64,000 nt of DNA from Phytopseudomonas daroniae (lineage in GTDB: Bacteria; Pseudomonadota; Gammaproteobacteria; Pseudomonadales; Pseudomonadaceae), in assembly GCF_004327285.1 (NCBI RefSeq), contig NZ_QJUI01000004.1:186001-250000 (forward strand). The letters run 5' to 3'. Shown piece after piece: positions 20,679-29,419 of this stretch; within the stretch, counting starts at the first letter, position 1, and every line of letters starts with the position of its first letter. The notes beneath the pieces were generated by a model that was not told where the DNA came from, did not search any database, and worked only from the letters and a program-made list of their open reading frames with translations. A program made the position numbers and the translations under genes.

Positions 20679-22040
20679 TCAGCGAGTCCCTCGGCGACGC
20701 AGCGCAGCCGGCGTGAAATAGCCGTCGCCGGCGATCGGCTGGCTGAAGTCGATGGTATTGGCTTCCTCATTGTCCAGATTCTGCACGTGGTAACGGCGGG
20801 CCTGGAGATCGTGGAACACATCCAGTGCAGACCAGGTAGTCGGCAGTTCGTAGTAGTTCTTCAGATACGCCAGAGACACGCGCCACAATTCACCGCGGCC
20901 ATCGTACTGATCGACCACGGCGGCTTGCCAGCTGTCCTCGTCGAGGTACAGGGTGCGTTTGGAGTAGATATGCCGGGCGCCGGGTTTGAGCGTGCCCTCC
21001 ACGACCCACACCCGGTGCAACTCGTTGCGGGTGAAGGCGGGATTGAGGTGACCGACCTGCAGCAGATCCTTGTATTTGACCTGCGGGCTGGTGACCTTGT
21101 AGTTGTTGTAGGGAATGTAGATTTCCTTCTTGCCGACCAGCTTCCAGTCGTAACGATCCGGTGCACCGTTGAACATGTCGGTGTCGTCGGCGGTACGCAG
21201 GCCATCGGCTGCGGAGATCGGCGTGTCGTAGGCGAGGTTCGGTGCCCGCCGCACCCGACGCTGGCCGGCGTTGTAACCCCAGGCCTGACGCGCCTCCTTG
21301 ACCTGATCCAGGGTCTCGTGAACCAGCACCGCACCACCGGCCAGGCGCGCCGGGCTGCGGGTGAAGGACAGGTAGTAGAACAGGATGTTGTTCAGGTTGG
21401 CGTAGCTGCCCTTGGGGTCGTAGAACTTGAACATCGCCTCCTGCTGCGAGGTGACCAGCGAGTAGGAACCGTTGCGCTGTACTGCCACTTCCGAGGCACG
21501 TCGCACGATGTAGGTACCGCGGTAACGGGCGATATGATTCCACAACGCCTCGACCCCGCTCTGCGGGATCGGGAACGGAATTCCGCCATAGGCGTCGGCA
21601 AAGCCGTTGCCGCCATCGAGCAGCTTGGCGCTGACGGCGTTCTTCGCGGTGTTGTCGTAGACCCACTGCGGCGCCGAACCGGTGCGGCGGCTGGCGTACA
21701 CCGGCATCTGGTAGCTGTCCGGGTAGGCCTCGAACAGCGCGATCTGCCCAGGGGTCAGGTTGTCCCGGTACTGCTGCAGGTTGGCCTTGGTGATGGTGAA
21801 CAGCGGCTTGTCGTCAGCGAAAGGATCGACATGGTGCTTGCCCGAGCCCTGGTAGCCGGCCGGCGCCTGGGTGAGGCCGCCTGTCCACGCCGGAATGCTG
21901 CCCGTTGCGTTGCCGGCCTTTTCGCCGCCAAGCGGTGTCAGGCTGGTACCCAGCCTGGCCGCTTCCTGAGGCGAGACCGCCGCCAGACTGTTGCCGGCCA
22001 GCAGAACCAGCGCGACTGCAACGCCTTTGATGTTCAGCAT
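20679..22040 (-). CDS. DUF1329 domain periplasmic protein
   Basis: A 453-residue exported protein. The signal peptide covers residues 1-20 (LVLLAGNSLA, cleavage before AVSPQEA). Typical DUF1329 stretches: EAARLGTSLTPLGGEKAGN, IPAWTGGLTQAP, FNGAPDRYDWKLVGKKEIYI and HRVWVVEGTLKPGARHIY. DUF1329 proteins have a LolB/LolA-like fold prediction in the literature and occur with DUF1302 outer-membrane proteins. The start is 15 bases after the DUF1302 stop, so both are surely co-transcribed. A role as periplasmic carrier of a hydrophobic molecule is inference. Confidence 0.92.
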   Translation of the reverse strand: MLNIKGVAVALVLLAGNSLAAVSPQEAARLGTSLTPLGGEKAGNATGSIPAWTGGLTQAPAGYQGSGKHHVDPFADDKPLFTITKANLQQYRDNLTPGQIALFEAYPDSYQMPVYASRRTGSAPQWVYDNTAKNAVSAKLLDGGNGFADAYGGIPFPIPQSGVEALWNHIARYRGTYIVRRASEVAVQRNGSYSLVTSQQEAMFKFYDPKGSYANLNNILFYYLSFTRSPARLAGGAVLVHETLDQVKEARQAWGYNAGQRRVRRAPNLAYDTPISAADGLRTADDTDMFNGAPDRYDWKLVGKKEIYIPYNNYKVTSPQVKYKDLLQVGHLNPAFTRNELHRVWVVEGTLKPGARHIYSKRTLYLDEDSWQAAVVDQYDGRGELWRVSLAYLKNYYELPTTWSALDVFHDLQARRYHVQNLDNEEANTIDFSQPIAGDGYFTPAALRRRGTR

Positions 22041-22055
22041 CCTGTTTCTCCGTGA

Positions 22056-24029
22056 TCAGAAGGAGTATTTGACGTTGGCGCCGATATTGTCGCGGTCGCG
22101 CACGGCGTTGTTGTTACCGCCACCGGAAAACTCGGTGTACTGCAGTTCGGCTTCCAGGCTGTTCATGTAGTGGGCTCGCATGCCCAGGGTGTACGCCTTG
22201 CGGCCTTCGATGAAATTGCCGGTCTGATAGGAGTTGCCCTCGAAGTCGTCCTTGTAGACGACGAAGGGCGACAGGTTGACCCCGGCAATCACATCGTTCC
22301 AGGTGCCGGACAACACCAGGGTGTATCCATAGGCATTCTTGTTGACCTGGTAGCTGCGGCCATAACCAAAGGCGTAGGACGAATCACCACGCCCGGCGTA
22401 GTAGCGGGTCGAACCGTCGTAAGCGGTGTACTTCAGGTCGCTGCCGCGCAAGTGCTCGGAGGCCAGCTCGGCCACGCCGGTCAAGGCATCGAAGCCCAGC
22501 GACGGGCCGAAGTTGTAGATCGTCCCCAGCGACGCGTTGTAGGCCTCGACGCGCTCGTAGTTATGAATTTCATCGCCAAGCTGCAGGTTGCTGCCACCGA
22601 TGTTCACCAGCTGCCCCTGCACCAGCTGGGGTGCCTGACGCAGCAGATCGCCGAGCAGATCGTTGGTCGCGGCGATGCCGATCGGCAGGTTCGGCCGATA
22701 CGACAGCTCACCGAATACCGAGGCATTGCCCAGGGTGGTATTGAAGCTGAAGCCGTACATGCGGATATCTTCGACGTACTCGCGGCGGGCATTGACCCGG
22801 TTGGCGGTATCGACGGTCGCGACGCCGTTGACGAGTCCCAAGAGTGTCTGCGCGGCCACGCTGCCAGAACCTGCCGCATTTACCAGAGAAGCGTAATCGG
22901 CGAAGCCGCTACTGCTGGCGACATTCGTAATGGCGTCCAGATCCAGTCCGGTGAACCCTTCCAGGTCGGCATGAACCGTTGGCTCTTTGGCGTGGTAATT
23001 GACGAAATAGAAGCCGAACTCCGTGGAGTTCAGTTGCTCGGCGATATAGCGGAACGCTACGCCAAACTGGCCATCGTCCTTGGCGTTGAGGTCGGAGCCG
23101 ATAGTGGCGACCTTGAAATAACCATTGTTATCGAGATAACTGTTGCCCTGTAATCCACCAACACCCAGGGCACTCAACCCGGCGTAATTACCCCGAAAAG
23201 CGGGACTCCCCAAAGCCGGCATCCTGGAGTAAGCCGTGCTGCCCCCTTCGGCGAACAGATCGGTCTCGGAGAAGTAGCTGCCCACCGGATCGATGGCGGT
23301 TTCTTTCCAGTTGAACTGGTAGAAGGCTTCCATCGACAGGTTGTCGGTCAGGCCGATATTGAAACTGACCGCCTCGACGGGGATCAGCACTTCCTTGATT
23401 TCTGAACCTGGCAGACGGAAGCGCGCACCGTCCACCGGATTACTGGTGTTCACACCACCGCGGTAGAACACCCCCTCGCCCCAGTTGAACACCTGCCGCC
23501 CCAGGCGCGCGCTGAGCGGTCGCTCGGCGACATCCCAGTTGCCGTACACATAGGCGTCGAGAATCTGCGCATTACGCCCGGCCGAGTGCCGGGTGTCGCG
23601 GGTGAAGCTGTCATCACGGGGGAAGTTCTGGCTCGGCTGAGCGGGCCTGTCGCCGCTGTTGAAGTCGTTGCGCCTGTCCATGATCTGCATGTCGTAGAAC
23701 GCCGTGCCACGCACGAAGAAGCCGTAGTTCTGGTAATTCATTTCCAGATCAGAGGTGATCTTCAATACTTCGGAAACCAGCCCGGTGTCGAAATTACGAT
23801 TGCCGTCATTGACGTTGACGTCATCGTTGTTCTTGCTCTGCCCCTGCACGCGCCACAATTGCCCGTAAGACAGCGTGGTGTCGAGCGAGCCACTGATTTC
23901 GTTGTCGGCGAAGCTGAACTCCACCGCTTGCACGGGTACGGCGACCAGCAGCGGTAACACACTGGCCAGGGCATAGCCCGCCTTCGCCGGCATCAGGCGC
24001 AAGGCCGGCTCAAAGGACTTGATACGCAT
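22056..24029 (-). CDS. DUF1302 outer-membrane protein
   Basis: A 657-residue outer-membrane beta-barrel protein. I chose the ATG at 24027-24029 (MRIKSFEPALRLMPAKAGYA) because it gives a signal peptide (hydrophobic ASVLPLLVAVPVQA) with GGAG 10 bases upstream; the frame is open for 49 further codons. The C-terminus ends NIGANVKYSF, a terminal F typical of BAM substrates. DUF1302 family members accompany DUF1329 proteins. First gene of the DUF1302-DUF1329-YCF48-RND set. Together these suggest an outer membrane to inner membrane route for a hydrophobic compound. Confidence 0.92.
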   Translation of the reverse strand: MRIKSFEPALRLMPAKAGYALASVLPLLVAVPVQAVEFSFADNEISGSLDTTLSYGQLWRVQGQSKNNDDVNVNDGNRNFDTGLVSEVLKITSDLEMNYQNYGFFVRGTAFYDMQIMDRRNDFNSGDRPAQPSQNFPRDDSFTRDTRHSAGRNAQILDAYVYGNWDVAERPLSARLGRQVFNWGEGVFYRGGVNTSNPVDGARFRLPGSEIKEVLIPVEAVSFNIGLTDNLSMEAFYQFNWKETAIDPVGSYFSETDLFAEGGSTAYSRMPALGSPAFRGNYAGLSALGVGGLQGNSYLDNNGYFKVATIGSDLNAKDDGQFGVAFRYIAEQLNSTEFGFYFVNYHAKEPTVHADLEGFTGLDLDAITNVASSSGFADYASLVNAAGSGSVAAQTLLGLVNGVATVDTANRVNARREYVEDIRMYGFSFNTTLGNASVFGELSYRPNLPIGIAATNDLLGDLLRQAPQLVQGQLVNIGGSNLQLGDEIHNYERVEAYNASLGTIYNFGPSLGFDALTGVAELASEHLRGSDLKYTAYDGSTRYYAGRGDSSYAFGYGRSYQVNKNAYGYTLVLSGTWNDVIAGVNLSPFVVYKDDFEGNSYQTGNFIEGRKAYTLGMRAHYMNSLEAELQYTEFSGGGNNNAVRDRDNIGANVKYSF

Positions 24030-24393
24030 TGAATCTCTACTCCGCTGACAGACAGTCGTTATTATCCGGCCCATTTTTCGGAGGGCCTGGCGGACACCCC
24101 CTGCGGGGTGCCCTGTCATTACGCTGAACTGGCTGGCATCACTACCTTTTGCAGTGCAACCTTGGTGCCAATTCAAACGATCGTATTAGCCGAAAGCGCT
24201 TTTCCAGAGCAGCTCCGTACCGTCCTTTTATGACTGATCGTCCACTGATCAATAGTTGTCGATTACTGCCCATTAAACCGGTTCCCTCCCCAGAGAACGG
24301 TGCAAAGCGCACACAGCCGCACGCACTCGTCAACCGGCAGCGCGCGATATTAAGTGTGTCGACTTATAAGGAAGTAACTTTTGATTCCAACAG

Positions 24394-24411
24394 GTAACGA
24401 AAAAACGTTAC
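24394..24411. promoter_or_regulatory. Palindrome GTAACG-A6-CGTTAC, possible operator
   Basis: Perfect 6-bp arms around six adenines, about 370 bp upstream of the DUF1302 start, within the only AT-rich part of the gap. A further GGTAAC occurs at ~24425. The symmetry suits a dimeric regulator, but no factor is known to me for it. Confidence 0.35.
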
Positions 24412-24591
24412 TGCGGGAACGAACGGTAACATTCGGCCCGATGATGCGAGTGAAATCAAGTCAAACCGCTCTAGAGCGGACTTTTCAAGATTTGAGGAAG
24501 TTTCCGCAGGTTGCGTAGAATCCACATTCATAGGGATCGAGGGCCAGCAGTCGAATGAATCCCGCCACTGCGGTGATTCGAGCAGGCGCGT

Positions 24592-24632
24592 CAAGGCCGC
24601 TATCGCTTCGCGCCGAGGGCGACGCTCCTACC
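24592..24632. repeat. REP-like half unit downstream of pepN
   Basis: AAGGCCGCTATCGCTTCGCG and the following CCGAGGGCGACGCTCCTAC match the right half of the extragenic unit at 16501-16591. Confidence 0.45.
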
Positions 24633-24650
24633 GGGATGCTGCCCGATTGC

Positions 24651-27308
24651 TCAAGCCAGACTCTTGCTCACCACCTCGTAAACATCAGCCGACAGCTCGC
24701 CGGAAGCGAGAATCCGCTCCAGCTCCGCCTTCATCAGTGCCTGACGCTCGCTGCCGTATTTGCGCCAGCGGGTCAGCGGCGCCAGCAGGCGCGAGGCGAT
24801 CTGCGGGTTGAGGGCGTTGAGCACGATCACCTGATCGGCCAGGAAGCGATAGCCGCTGCCATCGGCCGCGTGGAAGTTCACCAGGTTCTGCCCAGCGAAT
24901 GCGCCGATCAGTGCACGCACCTTGTTCGGGTTCTTCAGGGTGAACGCCGGGTGCTCCATCAGCACCCGTACACGTGCGAGGCCGTCCGGCAAGGTGCTGG
25001 CCGCCTGCACGCTGAACCACTGATCCATGACCAGGGCGTTGTCCTTGAAGTGCTCGGCGAAGGCTTCCAGGGCCTTGCCGCGCTCGACCTCGAACTTTGA
25101 ACCGACCAGTACCGCCAGGGCGGTCAGGCGCTCGGTCATGTTGTCGCACGCCTCGTACTGCTCCAGGGTCGCCGCCAGTACCTGCGGTTTGCCGGTCAGC
25201 ATCAGGTAGGACAACGCAATGTTCTGCAGACTACGGCGCGCGAAATGCTCGGCCTCGGCGACGTAGGCAGTGTTGCGCGACAGCTCGCGGTTGGCCTGAT
25301 AACGCTGCCACAGCGGCTCGAACAGCGCCTCGGCCAGTTGCTGGCGGGCAAATTCTCGGGCGTTGTGGATAGCGTCGACATCGGCCACCTCGCTGATCTC
25401 GGTGAGATAGGCCTCGCCCGGCAGCGACAGCATCTCGGCGACCATCGCCTGATCCAGCGATTCATCCTGCAGCAGGGTACGCAGCGCGGTGACCAGGCGT
25501 TGATCGAGCACCAACTGTTCACCGCGCTGGTGCTGGCCGATCAGTTCCTGCAGCACCTGCACGGACAACTGCTGCCCCGCTTCCCAGCGGTTGAAGCCGT
25601 CGCTGTCGTGCTGCATGAGGAACATCAACTGGTCGCGGTCATAGGGGAAGCTCAGCTTGACCGGCGCGCTGAAGCCACGCAGCAGCGACGGCAGCGGCTG
25701 CTCGGCGATATCGACGAAGGTGAACGACTGCTGCGCCTCGGTCACCGACAGCACGCGGCTGGTACCGCTGGCAGCGGCCTCGCCCTGCAGGCGCAACGGC
25801 AGGTCGTTGCCCCGGGCATCCAGCAGCCCCAGCTCCACCGGAATCACGAAGGGCAGCTTGTCGCTCTGTCCCGGCGTCGCCGGGCAGCTCTGGGTAAAGT
25901 TCAGGGTATAGGTCTTGGCGACGGCATCGAAGGTCTCGCTGACCGCCAGACGCGGCGTGCCGGCCTGGGTGTACCAGCGCTTGAACTGGGTCAGGTCGAT
26001 GCCGCTGGCGTCTTCCATGGCCTTGACGAAGTCGTCGCAGGTCACGGCCTGGCCGTCGTGGCGCTCGAAGTACAGATCCGAGCCCTTGCGGAAGGCTTCA
26101 TTGCCGAGCAGGGTGTGGATCATGCGCAGCACTTCGGAACCCTTCTCGTAGATGGTCAGGGTGTAGAAGTTGGAGATTTCCATGTACGCATCCGGACGCA
26201 CCGGATGGGCCATGGGCCCGGCGTCCTCGGCGAACTGGTGGGTACGCAGGTAGGCCACGTCCTCGATGCGCTTGACCGTGCGCGAGTTCATGTCGGCGCT
26301 GAACTCGGCATCGCGGAACACGGTGAAGCCTTCCTTGAGCGACAGCTGGAACCAGTCGCGGCAGGTCACCCGGTTACCGGACCAGTTGTGGAAATACTCG
26401 TGGGCGACCACCGCCTCGACGCGCTGGTGCGCCGCATCGGTAGCGGTTTCGGCACGGGCCAGCACGCAGCTGGAGTTGAAGATGTTGAGGCCCTTGTTCT
26501 CCATGGCACCCATGTTGAAATCGTTGACCGCGACGATCATGAAGATGTCCAGGTCGTACTCACGCCCATAGACCTCCTCGTCCCATTTCATGGACTTCTT
26601 CAGGCTGTCCATGGCGTGCTGCACCTTGTCGATGTTCTCCGGCTCGACGTAGATGCGCAGGGTCACGTCGCGGCTGCTCAGGGTGGTGAACTTGTCTTCC
26701 ACGCACCACAGATCACCTGCAACCAGCGCGAACAGGTAGGCCGGCTTCATGAACGGATCTTCCCAGGTCGCCCAGTGGCGGCCGCCCTCCTCGCTGCCGC
26801 TGGCAATCGGGTTGCCGTTGGAGAGCAGCACCGGGTAGCTGTGCTGCTCGGCGCTCAGGGTGGTGGTGAACTTGCTCATCACATCCGGGCGGTCGAGGTA
26901 GTAGGTGATCTTGCGAAAGCCCTCGGCCTCGCACTGGGTGCAGAACATGCCGCTGGACTTGTACAGGCCTTCCAGCGCGGTATTGCTTTCCGGGTGGATA
27001 CGCACGCTGCTGTCGATGACGAAGCTGGCCTGGGTCGGCTGCAGGGTCAGGTGGCTGTCGGTGAGCGTGTAATCGGCAGCGGTCAGCTCACGATCATCCA
27101 GCTTTAGTTCGAGCAGCTCCAGTTGCTGACCGTCGAGGGTCAGCGCTGGCAGATCCGCAGATAGCGCCGGATTACGGCGCATCACCAACTGGGCGTGCAC
27201 CAGGGTGTGATCCTCGAACAGTTCGAAGGTCAGATGGGTTTCGTCGATCAGGTAATCCGGAGCCTGATAGTCCTTCAGGTAGATGGTCTTCGATTGCTCG
27301 GTGCGCAT
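24651..27308 (-). CDS. pepN: Aminopeptidase N (M1 zinc metallopeptidase)
   Basis: An 885-residue cytoplasmic M1 peptidase that removes N-terminal residues from peptides. The ATG at 27306-27308 gives MRTEQSKTIYLKDYQ; nine upstream in-frame codons are not family-like. Exopeptidase motif GAMEN is at ~267-271, the zinc site HEYFH at ~303-307 and its third ligand E at ~326 (LKEGFTVF). Length matches E. coli PepN (870). It is the last gene on its strand after DUF2797, separated by a perfect inverted repeat (27340-27390), which suggests separate or attenuated expression. Housekeeping protein turnover. Confidence 0.97.
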   Translation of the reverse strand: MRTEQSKTIYLKDYQAPDYLIDETHLTFELFEDHTLVHAQLVMRRNPALSADLPALTLDGQQLELLELKLDDRELTAADYTLTDSHLTLQPTQASFVIDSSVRIHPESNTALEGLYKSSGMFCTQCEAEGFRKITYYLDRPDVMSKFTTTLSAEQHSYPVLLSNGNPIASGSEEGGRHWATWEDPFMKPAYLFALVAGDLWCVEDKFTTLSSRDVTLRIYVEPENIDKVQHAMDSLKKSMKWDEEVYGREYDLDIFMIVAVNDFNMGAMENKGLNIFNSSCVLARAETATDAAHQRVEAVVAHEYFHNWSGNRVTCRDWFQLSLKEGFTVFRDAEFSADMNSRTVKRIEDVAYLRTHQFAEDAGPMAHPVRPDAYMEISNFYTLTIYEKGSEVLRMIHTLLGNEAFRKGSDLYFERHDGQAVTCDDFVKAMEDASGIDLTQFKRWYTQAGTPRLAVSETFDAVAKTYTLNFTQSCPATPGQSDKLPFVIPVELGLLDARGNDLPLRLQGEAAASGTSRVLSVTEAQQSFTFVDIAEQPLPSLLRGFSAPVKLSFPYDRDQLMFLMQHDSDGFNRWEAGQQLSVQVLQELIGQHQRGEQLVLDQRLVTALRTLLQDESLDQAMVAEMLSLPGEAYLTEISEVADVDAIHNAREFARQQLAEALFEPLWQRYQANRELSRNTAYVAEAEHFARRSLQNIALSYLMLTGKPQVLAATLEQYEACDNMTERLTALAVLVGSKFEVERGKALEAFAEHFKDNALVMDQWFSVQAASTLPDGLARVRVLMEHPAFTLKNPNKVRALIGAFAGQNLVNFHAADGSGYRFLADQVIVLNALNPQIASRLLAPLTRWRKYGSERQALMKAELERILASGELSADVYEVVSKSLA

Positions 27309-27339
27309 GGGAGAGCCTCTTCGAGGCAGCCTCAAGCCT

Positions 27340-27390
27340 CAAGCTTCAAGCTGCAAGTCGGGTTTCCATCAGCTTGCAGCTTGAAGCTTG
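27340..27390. repeat. 18-bp perfect inverted repeat between DUF2797 gene and pepN
   Basis: CAAGCTTCAAGCTGCAAG (27340-27357) pairs exactly with CTTGCAGCTTGAAGCTTG (27373-27390) across a 15-base loop. It is built from a repeating CAAGCTTCAAGCTGC theme found in Pseudomonas intergenic DNA. The stop codon of the DUF2797 gene lies in the loop, and the last ~9 codons of that gene are read from the right arm. It may terminate or attenuate transcription before pepN. Confidence 0.75.
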
Positions 27391-28214
27391 CAGCTTATGG
27401 CTAATTGGTAAGCAGTGTACTTGCGGATGTTGATCACGCCGGTATCGAACATCAGGTACTGTCCCTTGATGCCGAGCAGCGTACCTTCCACTACGGGATT
27501 CTTGTCCAGGTTGAAGCTGGTGATCTTGGCCGGGTAGCCCTCGATCGGGTAACGGATCTCGACCACCGGCTGGTCATTCAGCGGCTGTACGGCATGCAGG
27601 CCGAAACGCTGTTGCAGCGCGGTCATGCCTTCGGCGCAGGCGTCGAAAATCTGTTCGCGTACGGCATGCAGGTCGACCGGCGTCGCGTCGCCTTTGAGCA
27701 ATGCACGCCAGTTGGTCTTGTCCGCCACCTGGGTACGCAGCAGGTCTTCGACGAAACCGGATTGCTGGCGAGTCGCGACACGCATGATCGGCAGCGCCTG
27801 GGTTGCGCCCTGGTCGATCCAGCGCGTGGGGATCTGCGTGGCGCGGGTGATGCCCACCTTGATGCCCGAGGAATTGGCCAGGTAGACCACATGATCGGTC
27901 ATGCAGAACTGCTCGCCCCAAGCAGGGTCGCGGCAGGTGCCGGCGTCGTAGTGGCAGCGCTCCGGGCTCATGATGCACAGGTCGCACTGGGCGAGCTTCT
28001 GCATGCAGGGGTAGCAATAACCCTGGCTGAAACTGGTCTTGGTCTTGCGCCCGCAATGGCTGCAATGAATCGCGCCCAGGTATTCCAGGCGCACGGTCTT
28101 GCCAATCATCGGGTTGACGGCGACCTGTTCGTCGCCCAGGCGAAACGCATATTGCACCGGCGCATCGAGCTGGGTGGCCATCTTGTTCAGGGCGCCACGG
28201 GCTACTTCAAGCAT
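27369..28214 (-). CDS. DUF2797 domain protein (cysteine-rich)
   Basis: A 281-residue cytoplasmic protein. The ATG at 28212-28214 overlaps the stop of the preceding yeaC gene (TGATG). Its N-terminal half has a cysteine/histidine array predicted to bind metal: HCSHCGRKTKTSFSQGYC YPC in two parts (~50-70), CDLCIMSPERCHYDAGTC (~78-95), then ITRATQIPTRWIDQGA, the DUF2797 hallmark that resembles a GIY-YIG-like core (LANSSGIKVGITR). The C-terminal residues ISCKLQAAS are encoded by an extragenic inverted repeat, so the native end may have been altered. Function not established. Confidence 0.9.
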   Translation of the reverse strand: MLEVARGALNKMATQLDAPVQYAFRLGDEQVAVNPMIGKTVRLEYLGAIHCSHCGRKTKTSFSQGYCYPCMQKLAQCDLCIMSPERCHYDAGTCRDPAWGEQFCMTDHVVYLANSSGIKVGITRATQIPTRWIDQGATQALPIMRVATRQQSGFVEDLLRTQVADKTNWRALLKGDATPVDLHAVREQIFDACAEGMTALQQRFGLHAVQPLNDQPVVEIRYPIEGYPAKITSFNLDKNPVVEGTLLGIKGQYLMFDTGVINIRKYTAYQLAISCKLQAAS

Positions 28215-28477
28215 CAGTGCAGGGTTTCCGAAGACTTGTAGAGGATGTTGGGGATCGGCTCGGATTTCGAGGCACACTCGGAGGCGCCCATGTAGCCGGT
28301 ACGCTGATCCTCGGGCAGGTTCTGCAGCTCCCAGGCGATCATCGCCTGCAGACTCAGTTCCTTCTGCTCCTGGGTCAGTTTGCGGCCGTCCGGCCACTTG
28401 CCGATCTCCACGGCCAGCTTGAGGCTTTCATACACGTCCGGGGTGATGTTGCGGATCAGTTCGACGAAGGAGGACAT
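28214..28477 (-). CDS. yeaC: DUF1315 family protein YeaC
   Basis: An 87-residue cytoplasmic protein from the ATG 28475-28477 (MSSFVELIRNITPDVYESLK), with TTGGAG 7 bases upstream; a TTG four codons earlier is an unlikely alternative start. Recognised by KLAVEIGKWPDGRKLTQEQK and a run ending LPEDQRTGYM, the DUF1315/YeaC signature. Coupled to the DUF2797 gene by TGATG. Function unknown. Confidence 0.88.
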   Translation of the reverse strand: MSSFVELIRNITPDVYESLKLAVEIGKWPDGRKLTQEQKELSLQAMIAWELQNLPEDQRTGYMGASECASKSEPIPNILYKSSETLH

Positions 28478-28549
28478 GGCTGGCTCCAAGGCTGGGAAAG
28501 CCCTGATTCTACCCTATCTCGACCGCCAAGCCGAGGCGGCAGCGGTGGA

Positions 28550-29419
28550 TCAGCTGTGTTGTAAACGCCGCGCCAGCAGACCGCCAATGGCTCCCGTGAC
28601 GCACCCCGCAACCAGCCCGCCGACATGGGCGGCGTTGGCGATGGCGCCGAACTGCAGCAGCTCGAAAACGCCGGTCATGCAGATCAACAGCCAGATCAGC
28701 ATGCTCACCAGTACGCCGCGCGGCAGCCGGTAAGCGGTATTCGGCGCCAGCCACTGGAACAGCCAGCAATGCCCGAGCAAGCCGTAGAGCACGCCGGACA
28801 AACCGCCGAACAAGGCCGGCCCGCCGTAGACATACTGAGCCACGTTGGCCGCCAGACCGAACCACAGGGTCAGGAGCAGCAACATCAAAGCCCCCTGGCG
28901 CGCCTCGATGCGCCGCCCCAGCTCCCAGTACCACAGGCTGTTCATGGCCAGGTGCAACAAGCCGAAATGCAGCAGCATCGGGGTCAGCACACGCCACCAC
29001 TGACCACTGTCGACGACCTGGGCGAAGGAGCCGAAATAGATGTACTGGCCATCGATATGGAAGTCGACGAAGCTCAGCCAGCGCACCGTGTCGTAGTTTT
29101 CACCGCCCCAGGTCAGCAGCGCGACCAGCAGGGTCAGCGCCAGCACGATCAGCGTCAGCGGGCTGCGTTTCGCCTGGGAGAGAAAACCAGGGCGCTCGCG
29201 CGCTGCTTGAGCGCGCATCGGCCGTAGATTGGGATCACCCTGGGGGACGCGGACATACAGTTCGCGTACCTGACCAGCGACCTGTTCATCAGGTACCCAG
29301 AGCACCTGCTCGTTGGCCTGTTCCGCCACACGGTGAGCGACACCCAGGTTGCGCAGCAGCGCGATGAAAGGCGCCAGATCCTCATCGAGCGGCACGCGCA
29401 AGGCGATCACGGCGCTCAT
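28550..29419 (-). CDS. glpG: Rhomboid intramembrane serine protease GlpG
   Basis: A 289-residue inner-membrane protease cleaving transmembrane substrates within the bilayer. An N-terminal cytoplasmic domain (1-85) is followed by six predicted TMs. Catalytic Ser208 lies in GGLSGVLYG, His265 in NAAHVGGLVAG, and the oxyanion-site motif HLAMN is at 156-160. Length fits GlpG (276 in E. coli). Start overlaps the stop of the phosphatase gene by 4 bases, so it belongs to a nadK-phosphatase-glpG operon. Confidence 0.95.
   Translation of the reverse strand: MSAVIALRVPLDEDLAPFIALLRNLGVAHRVAEQANEQVLWVPDEQVAGQVRELYVRVPQGDPNLRPMRAQAARERPGFLSQAKRSPLTLIVLALTLLVALLTWGGENYDTVRWLSFVDFHIDGQYIYFGSFAQVVDSGQWWRVLTPMLLHFGLLHLAMNSLWYWELGRRIEARQGALMLLLLTLWFGLAANVAQYVYGGPALFGGLSGVLYGLLGHCWLFQWLAPNTAYRLPRGVLVSMLIWLLICMTGVFELLQFGAIANAAHVGGLVAGCVTGAIGGLLARRLQHS

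Larger units (their letters stand above)
24030..24650. other. 621 bp gap, promoter region of the DUF1302 gene
   Basis: No gene is seen. The region has a 6-bp-arm hairpin CACCCC-CTGC-GGGGTG at ~24095-24110, a GTAACG / CGTTAC palindrome (24394-24411), a relatively AT-rich part around 24340-24420 that should hold the promoter for the reverse-strand DUF1302 operon, and a REP-like half-unit at 24592-24632 downstream of pepN. Confidence 0.5.

Noticed and set aside
22170..23153. Open frame opposite the DUF1302 gene
   Set aside because: Antisense shadow of the barrel protein gene.
25245..27107. 620-codon open frame antisense to pepN
   Set aside because: Composition (rich in H, G, V, L) is that of a shadow frame; PepN zinc and GAMEN motifs are on the reverse strand.
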